Below are positions 8,156 to 20,646 of a DNA stretch of 64,000 nt, piece by piece. The stretch's first letter is position 1. The number at the start of each line of letters is the position of its first letter. A program made the translations under genes and the position numbers. The stretch is from Nitrospirota bacterium (GTDB lineage: Bacteria > Nitrospirota > Leptospirillia > Leptospirillales > Leptospirillaceae). The notes under the pieces were generated by a model, which did not search any database, was not told where the DNA came from, and saw nothing but the letters and a program-made list of their open reading frames with translations. The stretch covers positions 62,001 through 126,000 of the forward strand of contig JAJYGC010000005.1 of assembly GCA_021785195.1 (NCBI GenBank), given 5' to 3'.

Positions 8156-9652
8156 TCAGACTCCTTCCTGACCGTCCTCGGGAAGCGGCTCGAACGGCAA
8201 GACAATCTGGAAAATCGTCCCTTTCGGAACATTCTGGCGGACCGAAATGCTTCCGCCCATCGTCAGGATGATTCCCCTTGTGATCGCCAGACCAAGTCCG
8301 AGACCTTCACGGGTCCGATTATTAAACGGTGCCACCTGATAAAACTTCTCGAAAAGGAAAGGAAGGCTTTCCGAGGAGATCCCAATTCCGGTATCCTTCA
8401 CTTCCATTTCAAGAACATTGTCTTTCCGGAAGATCTGGAGTTCAACCCTTTCCCCGGATGGAGTGAACTTGAATGCATTTGCCAAAAGGTTCTCGAGAAC
8501 CTGTGAGATCTTTCCCGGATCGGTCATGATCCGATTCGGAAGTTCGGGGTCCAAAACCAGATGGAAATTGGTCCCAGATTGCTCCGCAACGATTCGGTGA
8601 CGTTCCACGATCCGGTTGATGAGGGATTTCAAATCCACCTCGTGAATATCCAGCGGAACCTGCCCCGACTCGATTCTCCCGAGATCCAGAAGTCCATTGA
8701 CGAGTTCGACGAGGTGGTCCACCTCCTCCCGGACAATCGAAAGGCCCCGCTCCTGCTCTTCCGTCAACGGTCCGAGGTTTCCACGCTGAAGCATGGAAAG
8801 GAAGCCGCGAATACTGGTCAAGGGAGTGCGCAGCTCATGGGAAGCAATGGTGACAAACTCCGACTTCATCCGGCTCAGCTCACCAAGCTTCATCGCCATT
8901 TCATTCAACGCACGGGCAAGGTCTCCCAGTTCATCCTCTCCGGCAATCCTTACAGGGTTTAGGAATACACCTTCGGAGATCCTTTTGGTTCCTTCAATCA
9001 GACCCATGACGGGAGACAGAACCATGTTGGAGAATGCCCACAGAAGAATCAGGACCAGAAGAATTCCGACTGCCGTAAACTCCACGCTGACAATCATCAT
9101 TTTTTCCTGGTCCCGTGTGGTCTCGTCGATGGTGCGGGCCAGATCCTGGCTGAATTCGAAACGAAGCTCCTGAAGAAGGGAGGCGAAATGGATGAGCAAC
9201 GCTGAGGACCGTGTCTGTGAGATACGGATCGCAGCATCCCTTTTCCCTTCCTTCAGCGCGGCCAGTTCCATCTGGATGATTCGTTGGTACTCCATCAGGT
9301 CCGTCAAACAGGCCTTTTCCAGAAAGTGCGCCTTTGGAGAAGGGACCGGAAGGGCAATGATGGCTTCCCTGATCCGGGTCAGGTCCTGAAATACGCGGGG
9401 AGGTGCCGGAGGGGGCATCGAGGTGAAAAAAAGATACCTTTTTTCGTCCGGAAGGGCACTGGCCACGTCGTGCTGGAGCCGGGAGACGGACAGAAGCCCA
9501 CTGACTGTGCGGTCCTTCAGCTTCAGGAAAACAAGGTGAATATGGTAGAGACTCAGGATGGCATAGAGGTTGGATAACAAAATGACGGCCAGCAAAGCCG
9601 CGGAAAACAATAAAGCCTTGCCCCTCAATCGAATGGCTTGAAACAGTCCCAT
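8156..9652 (-). CDS. HAMP-containing sensor histidine kinase (GlrK/QseE-like by context)
   Basis: Membrane kinase of 498 residues. TM1 lies at about 12-36, a helical periplasmic domain of about 150 residues follows, TM2 at about 187-210, and HAMP at about 211-262. The HisKA domain has the H-box SHELRTPLTSIRG with His272. The HATPase domain has the N-box ENLLANAFKF (about 387), G1 DTGIGI (420-425) and G2 GLGLGL (450-455). The all-helical sensor region resembles a four-helix-bundle type and not PAS. It should phosphorylate the NtrC-type regulator encoded two genes downstream. A candidate promoter with a palindrome in its spacer lies just upstream (9716-9744). Confidence 0.9.
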   Translation of the reverse strand: MGLFQAIRLRGKALLFSAALLAVILLSNLYAILSLYHIHLVFLKLKDRTVSGLLSVSRLQHDVASALPDEKRYLFFTSMPPPAPPRVFQDLTRIREAIIALPVPSPKAHFLEKACLTDLMEYQRIIQMELAALKEGKRDAAIRISQTRSSALLIHFASLLQELRFEFSQDLARTIDETTRDQEKMMIVSVEFTAVGILLVLILLWAFSNMVLSPVMGLIEGTKRISEGVFLNPVRIAGEDELGDLARALNEMAMKLGELSRMKSEFVTIASHELRTPLTSIRGFLSMLQRGNLGPLTEEQERGLSIVREEVDHLVELVNGLLDLGRIESGQVPLDIHEVDLKSLINRIVERHRIVAEQSGTNFHLVLDPELPNRIMTDPGKISQVLENLLANAFKFTPSGERVELQIFRKDNVLEMEVKDTGIGISSESLPFLFEKFYQVAPFNNRTREGLGLGLAITRGIILTMGGSISVRQNVPKGTIFQIVLPFEPLPEDGQEGV

Positions 9653-9715
9653 CCCCCCCTCTTGGCCAGAAGCAACCCGGATTGAGGATTCAATTCGAGG
9701 CCACCCACCAACGAT

Positions 9716-9744
9716 AGTTTACATCTTTCAAAGATGAGTCACAA
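9716..9744 (-). promoter_or_regulatory. Candidate promoter with internal palindrome for the kinase operon
   Basis: On the minus strand TTGTGA (9744-9739) and TAAACT (9721-9716) are separated by exactly 17 bp. The spacer contains the perfect palindrome CATCTTT-G-AAAGATG (9736-9722). The hexamers match the sigma-70 consensus only 4/6 each. A palindrome lying entirely between -35 and -10 is the classic place for an operator. The start codon of the kinase gene follows about 60 nt downstream. Confidence 0.45.
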
Positions 9745-9779
9745 AATATTTCAGGGAAAGAATCGAACAGCTATCAGTA

Positions 9780-10754
9780 TCAGTAGTCGATGATATAGCG
9801 CGTGGGGTTGACGGGAACATTGTTCCGGATGATTTCATAATGCAAATGGGGGCCGGTGGACAGTCCGGTGTTTCCCAGATAACCAATCACCTCACCCCGA
9901 ACGACCTTGGAACCCGGCGCCACCACGATCTGGTCCAAGTGACCGAAAAGGGTCACGAAACCATTTCCATGGGAAACTCGAACGGCTTTCCCGTACCCCT
10001 GGTCCCACCCGGCCGACTCCACAATTCCTTCGGCCGTCGAAACGACAGGGACATCCATCGGACCGGCGATATCGATTCCCGGATGAAAATCCCGTCCTAC
10101 GCCAAAGGGGGAGTTTCGCCATCCGAACCCTGAGGTGAGGACACCATGGACAGGCCAGATACTCGGAGTATAGGCCCATTTGGCCTGCTGCCTCCTGATC
10201 GAATTCCTGAGGGAAACGAGGCTCACTTCCTGATTGGAAATGCCCGACCGGAGACTCGCCATCTGGCCATCCATCTCCTGCATCAGTTCCGACATGCCGT
10301 TGGGACCCTTCTGGATCAGAACCGAGGGGGCCATTCGGGCTTGACCTCCACCCTGACCCAAAAGGGTTTCAGATTCTCCATCCGATGAATCGAGGATCAT
10401 CCTGATCTTTTGTTCTTCGTGCGCCAAGAGCAGAATCCGGGACCGGATTTCCTGCATCCTCCCATATATGCGGACAATCATTTCCCTCTGGGACTGGCTC
10501 TGGTGCGCCAGAGCCACCATCTGATTTTCCTTGTGGAGGAGGTAGACTGTCACTCCGGCAAAAAACAGGAAGGAGATGGAAAATACGATTCCAAAACTCC
10601 AGAGCCCCACAATGAACCGGTGGGAAAGGTCAAATCTTTTCATCCGTTCCCGGGCGGATGGGATAAAGAGGAGGGTATAGGTCCGGTCTTTAACTTCTCG
10701 GGGATGGTTAATCACAGGTCCAAGTCTCTCCTTTGGGGGGTCAATTCTTTCCAT
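9780..10754 (-). CDS. Membrane-anchored M23 (LytM-type) peptidoglycan endopeptidase
   Basis: Protein of 324 residues with a cytosolic N-terminus, one membrane anchor (about 49-74), a coiled-coil segment (about 78-190) and a C-terminal peptidase M23 domain. The zinc ligands are visible: HPGIDIA (first His and Asp, about 243-249) and HLHYE (about 306-310), with SGFGWRNSPFG before them. These proteins cleave peptide cross-links in the periplasm or activate other hydrolases during growth and division. The N-terminal arm before the membrane helix is about 45 residues, longer than in most relatives. All catalytic residues appear present, so it is probably active and not a degenerate EnvC/NlpD-type activator. 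Confidence 0.88.
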   Translation of the reverse strand: MERIDPPKERLGPVINHPREVKDRTYTLLFIPSARERMKRFDLSHRFIVGLWSFGIVFSISFLFFAGVTVYLLHKENQMVALAHQSQSQREMIVRIYGRMQEIRSRILLLAHEEQKIRMILDSSDGESETLLGQGGGQARMAPSVLIQKGPNGMSELMQEMDGQMASLRSGISNQEVSLVSLRNSIRRQQAKWAYTPSIWPVHGVLTSGFGWRNSPFGVGRDFHPGIDIAGPMDVPVVSTAEGIVESAGWDQGYGKAVRVSHGNGFVTLFGHLDQIVVAPGSKVVRGEVIGYLGNTGLSTGPHLHYEIIRNNVPVNPTRYIIDY

Positions 10755-10796
10755 TGCCCAACCATCTTCAGAACTCCTACATCATACCCCAAATTT

Positions 10797-10824
10797 AAAA
10801 AAATCCACACAATATCCAATGGAT
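10797..10824 (-). terminator. Weak intrinsic terminator after plsY
   Basis: On the minus strand ATCCA (10824-10820 complement) and TGGAT (10807-10803 complement) form a short stem that is followed directly by seven T residues. It lies 18 nt past the plsY stop, where the long envelope operon should end. The stem is only 5 bp, so confidence is modest. Confidence 0.4.
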
Positions 10825-10841
10825 GATCCCCCCTGGATTCG

Positions 10842-11465
10842 TTATGGCCTCTTCTCTTTTTTTCGGAAAGGACCTTCTTCACCGCGGACAAGCCGTCGAA
10901 TATTGGCATGGTGGTGCATCCAGACCAAAAGGGACAGAATCACCAGGTAAAGGAGATCTTCTGGGGGAAGCAGTCCATTGCGTGTCAGAAATGCTGCCAT
11001 CAGTGGAAGGAAGAAATAGGCGGTCAGGGCGGAAATGGAGGAAACCCGCGTTGCCGCGAAAACGATCGCCCATAAAGAGAGAAGGGCCACCCCAAGGAGC
11101 CAAGACAGCCCGAGGCAAACCCCAAATCCCACTGCGACGCCTTTCCCGCCACGAAAACGAAGCCAGACAGGGTATAAATGTCCCAGGAAGGCGGCAAACC
11201 CCGCCCCGATGGGGGCAAGTGGCTGGGAAGAAAGGTGGGGTGCCAGCCAAACCGCCAGCGTTCCCTTCCCCATGTCCCACAAAAGGATCGTGGCACTCAG
11301 CCATTTGCCATTTTTTTCCGATCCCAGGACCCGGACCGCATTGGTAAATCCGATATTTCCGCTTCCGGACTTTCTAAGGTCGACCCCAATCCAGCGACCA
11401 ACAACAACCCCTGCAGGAATGGACCCCAGGAAATATCCCACGAGCACGCTTGCAATCAACATCAT
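10842..11465 (-). CDS. plsY: PlsY, acyl-phosphate:glycerol-3-phosphate acyltransferase
   Basis: Inner-membrane enzyme of 207 residues that transfers an acyl group from acyl-phosphate to sn-glycerol-3-phosphate, the first acylation of phospholipid synthesis. The three PlsY motifs are visible: LGSIPAG with GSGNIGFTNAVR (about 13-46), GHLYPVWLRFRGGKGVA (about 95-111), and HHANIRRLVRGEE near the C-terminus (about 185-197). The first glycine motif reads GNIGFTN where many homologues have GNPGATN. The start is ATG 11465 (or the ATG next to it), with AAGG a few bases upstream. It is the last gene of the lepA-to-plsY operon, 13 bp after pgsA, pairing two phospholipid steps. Confidence 0.93.
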   Translation of the reverse strand: MMLIASVLVGYFLGSIPAGVVVGRWIGVDLRKSGSGNIGFTNAVRVLGSEKNGKWLSATILLWDMGKGTLAVWLAPHLSSQPLAPIGAGFAAFLGHLYPVWLRFRGGKGVAVGFGVCLGLSWLLGVALLSLWAIVFAATRVSSISALTAYFFLPLMAAFLTRNGLLPPEDLLYLVILSLLVWMHHHANIRRLVRGEEGPFRKKEKRP

Positions 11466-11478
11466 TCAACCTTCCTTA

Positions 11479-12045
11479 TCACTCATGGTCCCGGGAGGAG
11501 ATCCAGGCATACCAGAAAAAATACTGGATTCCCGAAACCAGTGTCAGAATCAGGGATATCCAGAACAACAGGAGTCCAATCCAGTGAAAATTGAACACCA
11601 TCGACGAAAAATGAAGTTGAAAGTGCCGGTTGTCATAGAGGAGGAACGTCAGTGCAAGCGTCTGAAAAACCATCTTGAATTTGCCCAGATTCTCCGCCGG
11701 TATGATAATTCCATCCGAGGCGGCGATCGCCCGAAGTCCGGAAACTCCAATTTCCCTCGCAACGATGAGAATGGCCGGCCAGGACAGAATCAGATGGTGA
11801 TCAACCAACAGGAAGAGTCCCGTTGTCACCAGGATCTTGTCCGCAATCGGGTCCAGAAGCTTTCCAAGGGTGGTGACCATGTTGAACCGCCGGGCGACAT
11901 AACCATCCAGAAGATCCGTCGAAGAGGCGATGGCATAGAGGAGGGCAGACCAGAATGCGGGCTCACGGCTTTCGTAGTGATAGATGATAATGATCAGAGG
12001 AATGAGAAGGATTCGACCGATCGTGATGACATTGGCCCAATTCAT
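11479..12045 (-). CDS. pgsA: PgsA-like CDP-alcohol phosphatidyltransferase
   Basis: Membrane protein of 188 residues with the CDP-alcohol phosphotransferase signature DG-x2-AR-x8-G-x3-D-x3-D, read here as DLLDGYVARRF then TLGKLLDPIADK (about 45-70). It most likely joins CDP-diacylglycerol and glycerol-3-phosphate to give phosphatidylglycerophosphate. The start MNWANVITIGRILLIP is typical of PgsA. Its ATG overlaps the kdsC stop (ATGA), and plsY follows after 13 bp. Other members of the superfamily (PssA, cardiolipin synthase) cannot be fully excluded, but length and N-terminus favour PgsA. Confidence 0.9.
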   Translation of the reverse strand: MNWANVITIGRILLIPLIIIIYHYESREPAFWSALLYAIASSTDLLDGYVARRFNMVTTLGKLLDPIADKILVTTGLFLLVDHHLILSWPAILIVAREIGVSGLRAIAASDGIIIPAENLGKFKMVFQTLALTFLLYDNRHFQLHFSSMVFNFHWIGLLLFWISLILTLVSGIQYFFWYAWISSRDHE

Positions 12046-12590
12046 GAAAGACCCCGAGGCAGATTCTCAAAGTGAAAGGACGTGTCACCTGTTTTCGTAA
12101 AACAGAGCCAATCGGTGAGTTCCCGGATCGCCCCACTTCCACCGGGAGCGCGCGTAATCCAGTCGGCGACATGGCGAAGGGGCATTGGCGCACCGGGAAC
12201 GGTAACCGCAAGCCCGGCCATCCTCATGGGTGGGATATCCACCACATCGTCCCCCATGTAAAGGATCTTTTCGGCGGAAAGGCCCCAGTCGCCCAGAAGC
12301 TTGAGAAAACAGGGGGACTTTTCCCGGATTCCGAGATATCGGTCGTTGATCCCGAGTTCGTCCAGTCTGCGCCTCATCCCCATTGAATCCCGACCGGAAA
12401 TGACCCCAATCCGCATTCCCAGCCGCTTCAGAAGAACAAGGCCATGTCCGTCCCGGATATGAAACCCCTTCCAGTCTTCCTCCGGGCCATACAGGACCTG
12501 ACCGTCGGTCAGGATTCCGTCGACATCCAGCACGACTCCCTTCACCTCACGCAGCTTCCGCAGCACCACCGCCGAAAGTCCCTGACGCAT
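12042..12590 (-). CDS. kdsC: KdsC, 3-deoxy-D-manno-octulosonate 8-phosphate phosphatase
   Basis: HAD-family phosphatase of 182 residues that removes phosphate from Kdo-8-P. Motif I is VVLDVDGILTDG (about 19-30), with the nucleophile and acid Asp residues and the KdsC-typical LTDG. Motif II Thr/Ser lies in GVISGR (about 61-66). The acidic motif is GDDVVDIPPM (about 112-121). No cap domain is present, as expected for the tetrameric KdsC type. TGATG couples it to kdsD, and ATGA couples it to pgsA. With kdsD, kdsA and kdsB in the same operon, the assignment is secure. Confidence 0.93.
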   Translation of the reverse strand: MRQGLSAVVLRKLREVKGVVLDVDGILTDGQVLYGPEEDWKGFHIRDGHGLVLLKRLGMRIGVISGRDSMGMRRRLDELGINDRYLGIREKSPCFLKLLGDWGLSAEKILYMGDDVVDIPPMRMAGLAVTVPGAPMPLRHVADWITRAPGGSGAIRELTDWLCFTKTGDTSFHFENLPRGLS

Positions 12591-13582
12591 CAGATGACCT
12601 TGGCCCGAAGACAGTCATGAAAATGGAGAATTCCCTCAAGGTGGCCATCGCCATCCGTTACAAGGAGGTGGGAAATTTTCCGGGATTCCATGGTCGCCAC
12701 GGCCTCCGACGCCAGCATTTCCCGGTCAATTGTCACCGGATGTGGGGTCATTGACAGGGAAACAGGCTCTTCCAGGAAAAGGGGAGGATTTTTCGGGGTA
12801 CCCGAAACTCCCTCAAGGATGCGTCTCAGGTCGCCATCGGTCAAAATGCCGACCAGGGTCCTGTCCGGGGTGCAGACCGCGGCAATACCGAGCTTCTTGG
12901 CGGTCATTTCCATGATCGCCCTTCGAAGCGGAGTTTCCGGGGAAACCACCGGCAGGTCAGCGCCCACGTGCATGAGGTCCTGGACACGAAGGTAGTAGCG
13001 CCTGCCCAGCATCCCCCCGGGATGCAGCCTTGCAAAGTCCGGAACCTCGAAGTTCCTTTCCTCAAGCAGAACCATGGCCAGCGCATCCCCCATGGCCAGC
13101 ATCGCGGTCGTGCTGGATGTCGGCGCCAGGCCCAAGGGACCGGCTTCACGGTGCACGTTGATCCAGAGCACATGGTCGGAAACCTTGGCCAAAGAGGACT
13201 CCCTTTCGCAGACCATTGACAGGATCGGAATGCCAAGCCTTTTCAGAAGGGGGATCAGATCCAGAATCTCCTGGGTTTCCCCCGACTTGGAGAGGGCCAG
13301 CAGGGTGTCACCATCATCCAGAACCCCCAAATCCCCATGAACCGCCTCGCCAGGGTGGAGAAAAAATGCTGGAGTTCCGGTCGAAGCCAGTGTCGCGGCA
13401 ATCTTTCCGGCGACATGGCCGGATTTGCCCATTCCGGTGACCGCCACCTTGCCGGACCGGGTCAGAAGCGTTCCAACCGCCTCGGCAAAACTCCGATCGA
13501 GGGTTTCCATCAGGCCAGAAACGGCCTGAGACTCATCGTGCAACACTTCCCTGGCTTTCTGGAGTCTCCAGTCGGCATTCAT
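12590..13582 (-). CDS. kdsD: KdsD, D-arabinose 5-phosphate isomerase
   Basis: Enzyme of 330 residues that converts ribulose-5-phosphate to arabinose-5-phosphate, the entry to Kdo synthesis. An N-terminal SIS sugar-isomerase domain contains VTGMGKSGHVAGKIAATLAS and HPGEAVHGDLG. Two CBS domains follow from about residue 205 (VQDLMHVGADLPVV and EPVSLSMTPHPVTI). I chose ATG 13582, which begins MNADWRL: GGAGG lies 7 nt upstream and the kdsA stop codon ends 1 nt before it. The open frame extends further upstream, but only as a shadow of kdsA. Length fits the KdsD norm of about 328. Confidence 0.93.
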   Translation of the reverse strand: MNADWRLQKAREVLHDESQAVSGLMETLDRSFAEAVGTLLTRSGKVAVTGMGKSGHVAGKIAATLASTGTPAFFLHPGEAVHGDLGVLDDGDTLLALSKSGETQEILDLIPLLKRLGIPILSMVCERESSLAKVSDHVLWINVHREAGPLGLAPTSSTTAMLAMGDALAMVLLEERNFEVPDFARLHPGGMLGRRYYLRVQDLMHVGADLPVVSPETPLRRAIMEMTAKKLGIAAVCTPDRTLVGILTDGDLRRILEGVSGTPKNPPLFLEEPVSLSMTPHPVTIDREMLASEAVATMESRKISHLLVTDGDGHLEGILHFHDCLRAKVI

Positions 13583-13583
13583 C

Positions 13584-16928
<3,345 letters not shown>

Positions 16929-16932
<4 letters not shown>

Positions 16933-18011
16933 AAGCGTACCCTCGCCCGGAATCCTTCAGGGCGGAATCGGCCGGACTGGGGATCGAAGAAGGGAGAGCT
17001 TTTCAGGACTGTCCTGAGTTCATCCAGCGAGATCGCGGCGGTTCCCACAATGCCGACCACTGCACCGGCTGCCATGTTCGACAGCACCGCTGATTCCAGG
17101 AGGGAAGCTCCCGAAGCGTAGGAAAGGGACATGGTAGCGATCACAGTATCCCCGGCCCCGGTGACATCATAGACATCCTTTGCGACAGCCGGGATATGGG
17201 ACACATGGATCGGATTCCCGGCCTCAAACAGGGTCATTCCTGCCTCACCACGCGTGATGAGGACAGACTCGGACCCAAGTCTGGAAATAAGCCTCTGGCC
17301 GGCCTCGATCAAGGAAGCCTCATCGAGGATCTCCACTCCGGAAGCCTGGGAAGCCTCAAGGTTGTTGGGGGTCAGAATCGTCGCCCCCTTGAAGCTGTCG
17401 ATCGATGCGACCTTGGGATCCACGAAAACGGGAACGCCATGCTGGCGGGCAAGCTGAAAGACCTCGGAGACAAACAGGGGAGAGAGGACCCCCTTCGCAT
17501 AGTCCGACAACAACAGAACCCCTGCCCCCTCAAGCAGGCCCCCCAGTCGATCGAGGAGGAGCCGTTGTGTCTCGGGGGGGAGAACCCCCTTCTCCTCCTG
17601 GTCGAATCGGAGAAGTTGCTGGCTATGCGCGACAACCCGGGTTTTCGTTGTGGTGGGGCGGCCATCGTATCGAACCACCCCCGTGACATCCACACCTTCC
17701 CGGAGAAGCTCATCCAAAAGCAGTTTGCCTTCGGGATCGGTGCCGACAACCGCGACCAGTGAAGCCTTCCCTCCCAGACGCTGCACATTGAGGACAACGT
17801 TGCAGGCCCCCCCCATGCGAACGGATTCATGAGTCACATTGACAACCGGAACAGGGGCCTCAGGCGAGATTCGACTGACCTTTCCCCAAATATATCGGTC
17901 CAGAATGGCATCGCCAGCCACGACAACACGCGTTCCGGAGACTCCTTCAAGCACCTTCAGAAGGCGTTCCAACATCACCTGATCCATCTCAGAACCGCCC
18001 CGTTCAATCAT
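16929..18011 (-). CDS. hldA: PfkB-type heptose-7-phosphate kinase (HldA / RfaE domain I)
   Basis: Kinase of 360 residues similar to the N-terminal half of HldE/RfaE. VVVAGDAILDRYIWGKVSRI (about 29-48), SPEAPVPVV, the MGGACNVVLNVQRLGG sugar-binding part and the PfkB signature DVTGAGDTVIATM near the C-terminus are all present. It should phosphorylate D-glycero-beta-D-manno-heptose 7-phosphate at C1 for ADP-heptose synthesis. The cytidylyltransferase half of HldE is absent and no separate hldC lies nearby. ATG 18011 is 2 nt after the lepB stop. An ATG at 17987 (MDQVM) with GGGGCGG upstream is an equally good start. Confidence 0.88.
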
Positions 18012-18013
18012 TC

Positions 18014-18664
18014 CTAGTGGATTCTGCTCCCAAGCCGGTCAAACCGGACAGACTTGCTCACTCCATTCCACGACCAATAGATGAGGACTGCCTTTCCAAG
18101 AATCTTGTTTTGATTCACAAATCCCCAGAAACGGGAGTCATAACTATCATCCCGGTTGTCACCCATCACAAAATACTTCCCGGGGGGAACAACAACTTCA
18201 TCCATACTGTCACGATCCGGCTGATCCGTTTCAAATGGCTGGAGGTACTGGATATAAGGTTCCTTCAGGGCTTTCCCATTGACATAGACAATTTTTTTCC
18301 GGACCGAAATGTGGTCTCCAGGAACACCAATCACCCTTTTGATAAAATCCTTCGACTCGTCCTTGGGGTAGCGAAAGACAACCACATCTCCCCGTGACGG
18401 TCCATGGAAATGGATCCAGTAATGATCCTTGAAGGGGTCCCTGAGGCCATAAGACAGCTTGTATACCAAGATCTGATCCCCGACATCCAATGTCGGAATC
18501 ATGGATCCGGACGGAATCCTGAATGCTTGAATGATGAAGGCTTTCAAAAGCAGTGCGACCAGAACTGCGGTAATCAGCCCCTCGGCCAGTTCCCTCAGCA
18601 GGCTTTTGACCGACTGGGATTCCGGGGGACTTGTTTTCCCAACTCCCCTGTCAGACGATGTCAA
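18014..18664 (-). CDS. lepB: LepB, signal peptidase I
   Basis: Protein of 216 residues with one membrane anchor (about 27-47). The catalytic serine is in FRIPSGSMIPTL (Ser54) and the general-base lysine in DFIKRVIGVPGD (Lys109). The family box GDNRDDSYDSRFWG and a hydrophobic C-terminus follow. It removes signal peptides from exported proteins at the outer face of the inner membrane. The start is TTG 18664, with GGGGGGCG upstream. lepA precedes it by 43 bp, the frequent lepA-lepB order. Confidence 0.94.
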   Translation of the reverse strand: MTSSDRGVGKTSPPESQSVKSLLRELAEGLITAVLVALLLKAFIIQAFRIPSGSMIPTLDVGDQILVYKLSYGLRDPFKDHYWIHFHGPSRGDVVVFRYPKDESKDFIKRVIGVPGDHISVRKKIVYVNGKALKEPYIQYLQPFETDQPDRDSMDEVVVPPGKYFVMGDNRDDSYDSRFWGFVNQNKILGKAVLIYWSWNGVSKSVRFDRLGSRIH

Positions 18665-18707
18665 ACGCCCCCCTTGATCATAAGATCACGATATGCACCC
18701 GACACGA

Positions 18708-20537
18708 TCATCCCTGATCCTTTCCCGTTTCAGAAACACGAAGGACTGCCATAAACGCCTCCTGAGGCACCTCCACGCGACCAATCTGCTTCATCCTTTT
18801 TTTCCCTTCCTTTTGCTTTTCCAGAAGCTTTCTCTTTCGGGTGATGTCCCCTCCATAGCATTTCGCCAAAACATTCTTTCTCATCGCCCCAATGGATTCC
18901 CGGGCAATGATCCGCGATCCAACCGCTGCCTGAAGCGCTACCTCAAACATCTGCCGGGGAATGACCTCCTTGAGCTTTTCAACCAGAAGCCTGGCCCGGT
19001 TATAGGCCTTGTCGGCATGCACGATAAACGAGAGGGCATCAACCTGCTCCCCATTGACCATCAGGTCGACCTTCACAAGGCTTGAGGTCCTGTAGCCGAC
19101 CCATTCATAATCAAACGAGGCATACCCCTTCGTCAGGGACTTGAGCCTGTCGTAAAAATCAAGAACGACCTCATTCAACGGCATTTCGTACTGAATCGAA
19201 ATCCTCCGGGAATCGAGATACTTCAAGTCCTTCTGGATTCCCCGCTTTTCCTGGCACAGGGCCATGACTGCTCCAAGGTACTCTGACGGGAGAAAAAGGG
19301 TCCCCAAAATAAACGGCTCGAACATCTCCTCGATCTTGTTCGGGGTGGGAAGATCCGCCGGGTTGACCACCTGAATCTCCTGATCCCCGGCCCCGACCAG
19401 ACGAATCCGGTAAACCACGGTGGGGGCGGTGCTGATCAGCGTCAGCTGAAACTCCCTTTCCAGCCGCTCCTGAATGATCTCCATGTGAAGAAGGCCCAGA
19501 AACCCGCACCGGAATCCAAAGCCAAGGGCCAGGGAAGTCTCCATCTCAAAGGTGAAGGAGGCATCGTTCAGGCGGAGCTTCTCAAGCGCTTCCTTCAAAT
19601 CGTCGTACTGCTCGGTTTCGGTGGGAAAGAGGCCGCAGAACACCATTGGCTTGGCTTCATGAAAACCTGGAAAAGGCTCCGGGCTGGCATCTGTGTCCAG
19701 CACGAGCGTGTCACCGATCCGGGTCTCACGAACCGATTTGATCCCGGAAACAATAATGCCGACCTCGCCTGGCCCCAGGGAGTCCAAAAGAACCTTTTTG
19801 GGAGTATGTGCCGCTATTTCGAGAACTTCATGCACTTTCCCCGTCGAAAAAAGCCTGAACCGGTCCCCGGTGGAGATGCGCCCATCAAACACCCTGACAA
19901 GAATCACCGCACCCTGGAACGGGTCGAACCAGGAATCAAACAACAATGCCTTCAGTGACTTGCTTTCCCTTCCCGTCGGCGGAGGAACGTGCCGCACGAT
20001 GGCCTCAAGAACCTCGTCAATTCCGAGACCCGCCTTGGCGGAAATCAGGATCGCGGCCTCCGCGTCCAGGCCGACGGCATCCTCGATCTGTTCCTTGGTC
20101 TTTTCAATGTCCGCCCCCGGCAAATCGATCTTGTTGATGACGGGAATCATATGGACATTGTTTTCGAGTGCCAGATAGGCATTGGCGATAGTCTGCGCCT
20201 CGACTCCCTGGGAACAGTCGACCACGAGAAGGGCGCCTTCGCAGGCCGCCAGGCTTCTGGAGACCTCATAGGTAAAGTCCACATGACCGGGCGTATCGAT
20301 CAAGTTCAGCAGATAATCCTGACCATCCTTCGCCCTGTAAACAAGGCGCACCGTATGGGCCTTGATCGTAATTCCACGTTCACGCTCGAGATCCATCGCA
20401 TCAAGCTGCTGGTCCCTTGACTCCCGGGCCGTTACAGATCCCGTCCACTCAAGGAGTCGGTCGGCCAAGGTCGATTTTCCGTGGTCAATATGGGCGATGA
20501 TGCAAAAGTTTCGAATCCGTTCCAGCGGAAAACTCAA
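18708..20537 (-). CDS. lepA: LepA (EF4), ribosome back-translocation GTPase
   Basis: Translation GTPase of 609 residues. G1 is AHIDHGKST (about 15-23), the switch I region is [15 protein letters not shown]3 is DTPGH, G4 is NKID, and G5 is SAKAG. The EF4-specific C-terminal domain runs from about 490 and includes [15 protein letters not shown] and the basic end [18 protein letters not shown]. Full length for the family. The start codon is TTG with GGGAG about 8 nt upstream. It is the first gene of the long envelope operon and follows a well-formed promoter at 20570-20598. Confidence 0.96.
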   Translation of the reverse strand: MSFPLERIRNFCIIAHIDHGKSTLADRLLEWTGSVTARESRDQQLDAMDLERERGITIKAHTVRLVYRAKDGQDYLLNLIDTPGHVDFTYEVSRSLAACEGALLVVDCSQGVEAQTIANAYLALENNVHMIPVINKIDLPGADIEKTKEQIEDAVGLDAEAAILISAKAGLGIDEVLEAIVRHVPPPTGRESKSLKALLFDSWFDPFQGAVILVRVFDGRISTGDRFRLFSTGKVHEVLEIAAHTPKKVLLDSLGPGEVGIIVSGIKSVRETRIGDTLVLDTDASPEPFPGFHEAKPMVFCGLFPTETEQYDDLKEALEKLRLNDASFTFEMETSLALGFGFRCGFLGLLHMEIIQERLEREFQLTLISTAPTVVYRIRLVGAGDQEIQVVNPADLPTPNKIEEMFEPFILGTLFLPSEYLGAVMALCQEKRGIQKDLKYLDSRRISIQYEMPLNEVVLDFYDRLKSLTKGYASFDYEWVGYRTSSLVKVDLMVNGEQVDALSFIVHADKAYNRARLLVEKLKEVIPRQMFEVALQAAVGSRIIARESIGAMRKNVLAKCYGGDITRKRKLLEKQKEGKKRMKQIGRVEVPQEAFMAVLRVSETGKDQG

Positions 20538-20569
20538 AAAGTCACTCCCTTTTCAAAAAATATCGACAG

Positions 20570-20598
20570 ATCATATCAAAGGCCCTTTGCGGGTGCAA
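20570..20598 (-). promoter_or_regulatory. Sigma-70-type promoter of the lepA-to-plsY operon
   Basis: On the minus strand TTGCAC (20598-20593) and TATGAT (20575-20570) are separated by exactly 17 bp. Transcription would start near 20563, giving a leader of about 25 nt before the lepA TTG start. The downstream genes run without a large gap to plsY, so this is probably the main promoter of a ten-gene unit. Confidence 0.65.
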
Positions 20599-20646
20599 TG
20601 AGATCAAGGGTCCGCAACCGTTCCGGAGTCGGGGGAAACGGGCGGG

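Noticed and set aside
9660..9715. Possible sigma-54 site TGGCCTCGAATTGAA before the kinase gene
   Set aside because: The distance between the GG and the second doublet is one base short, and the GC is GA.
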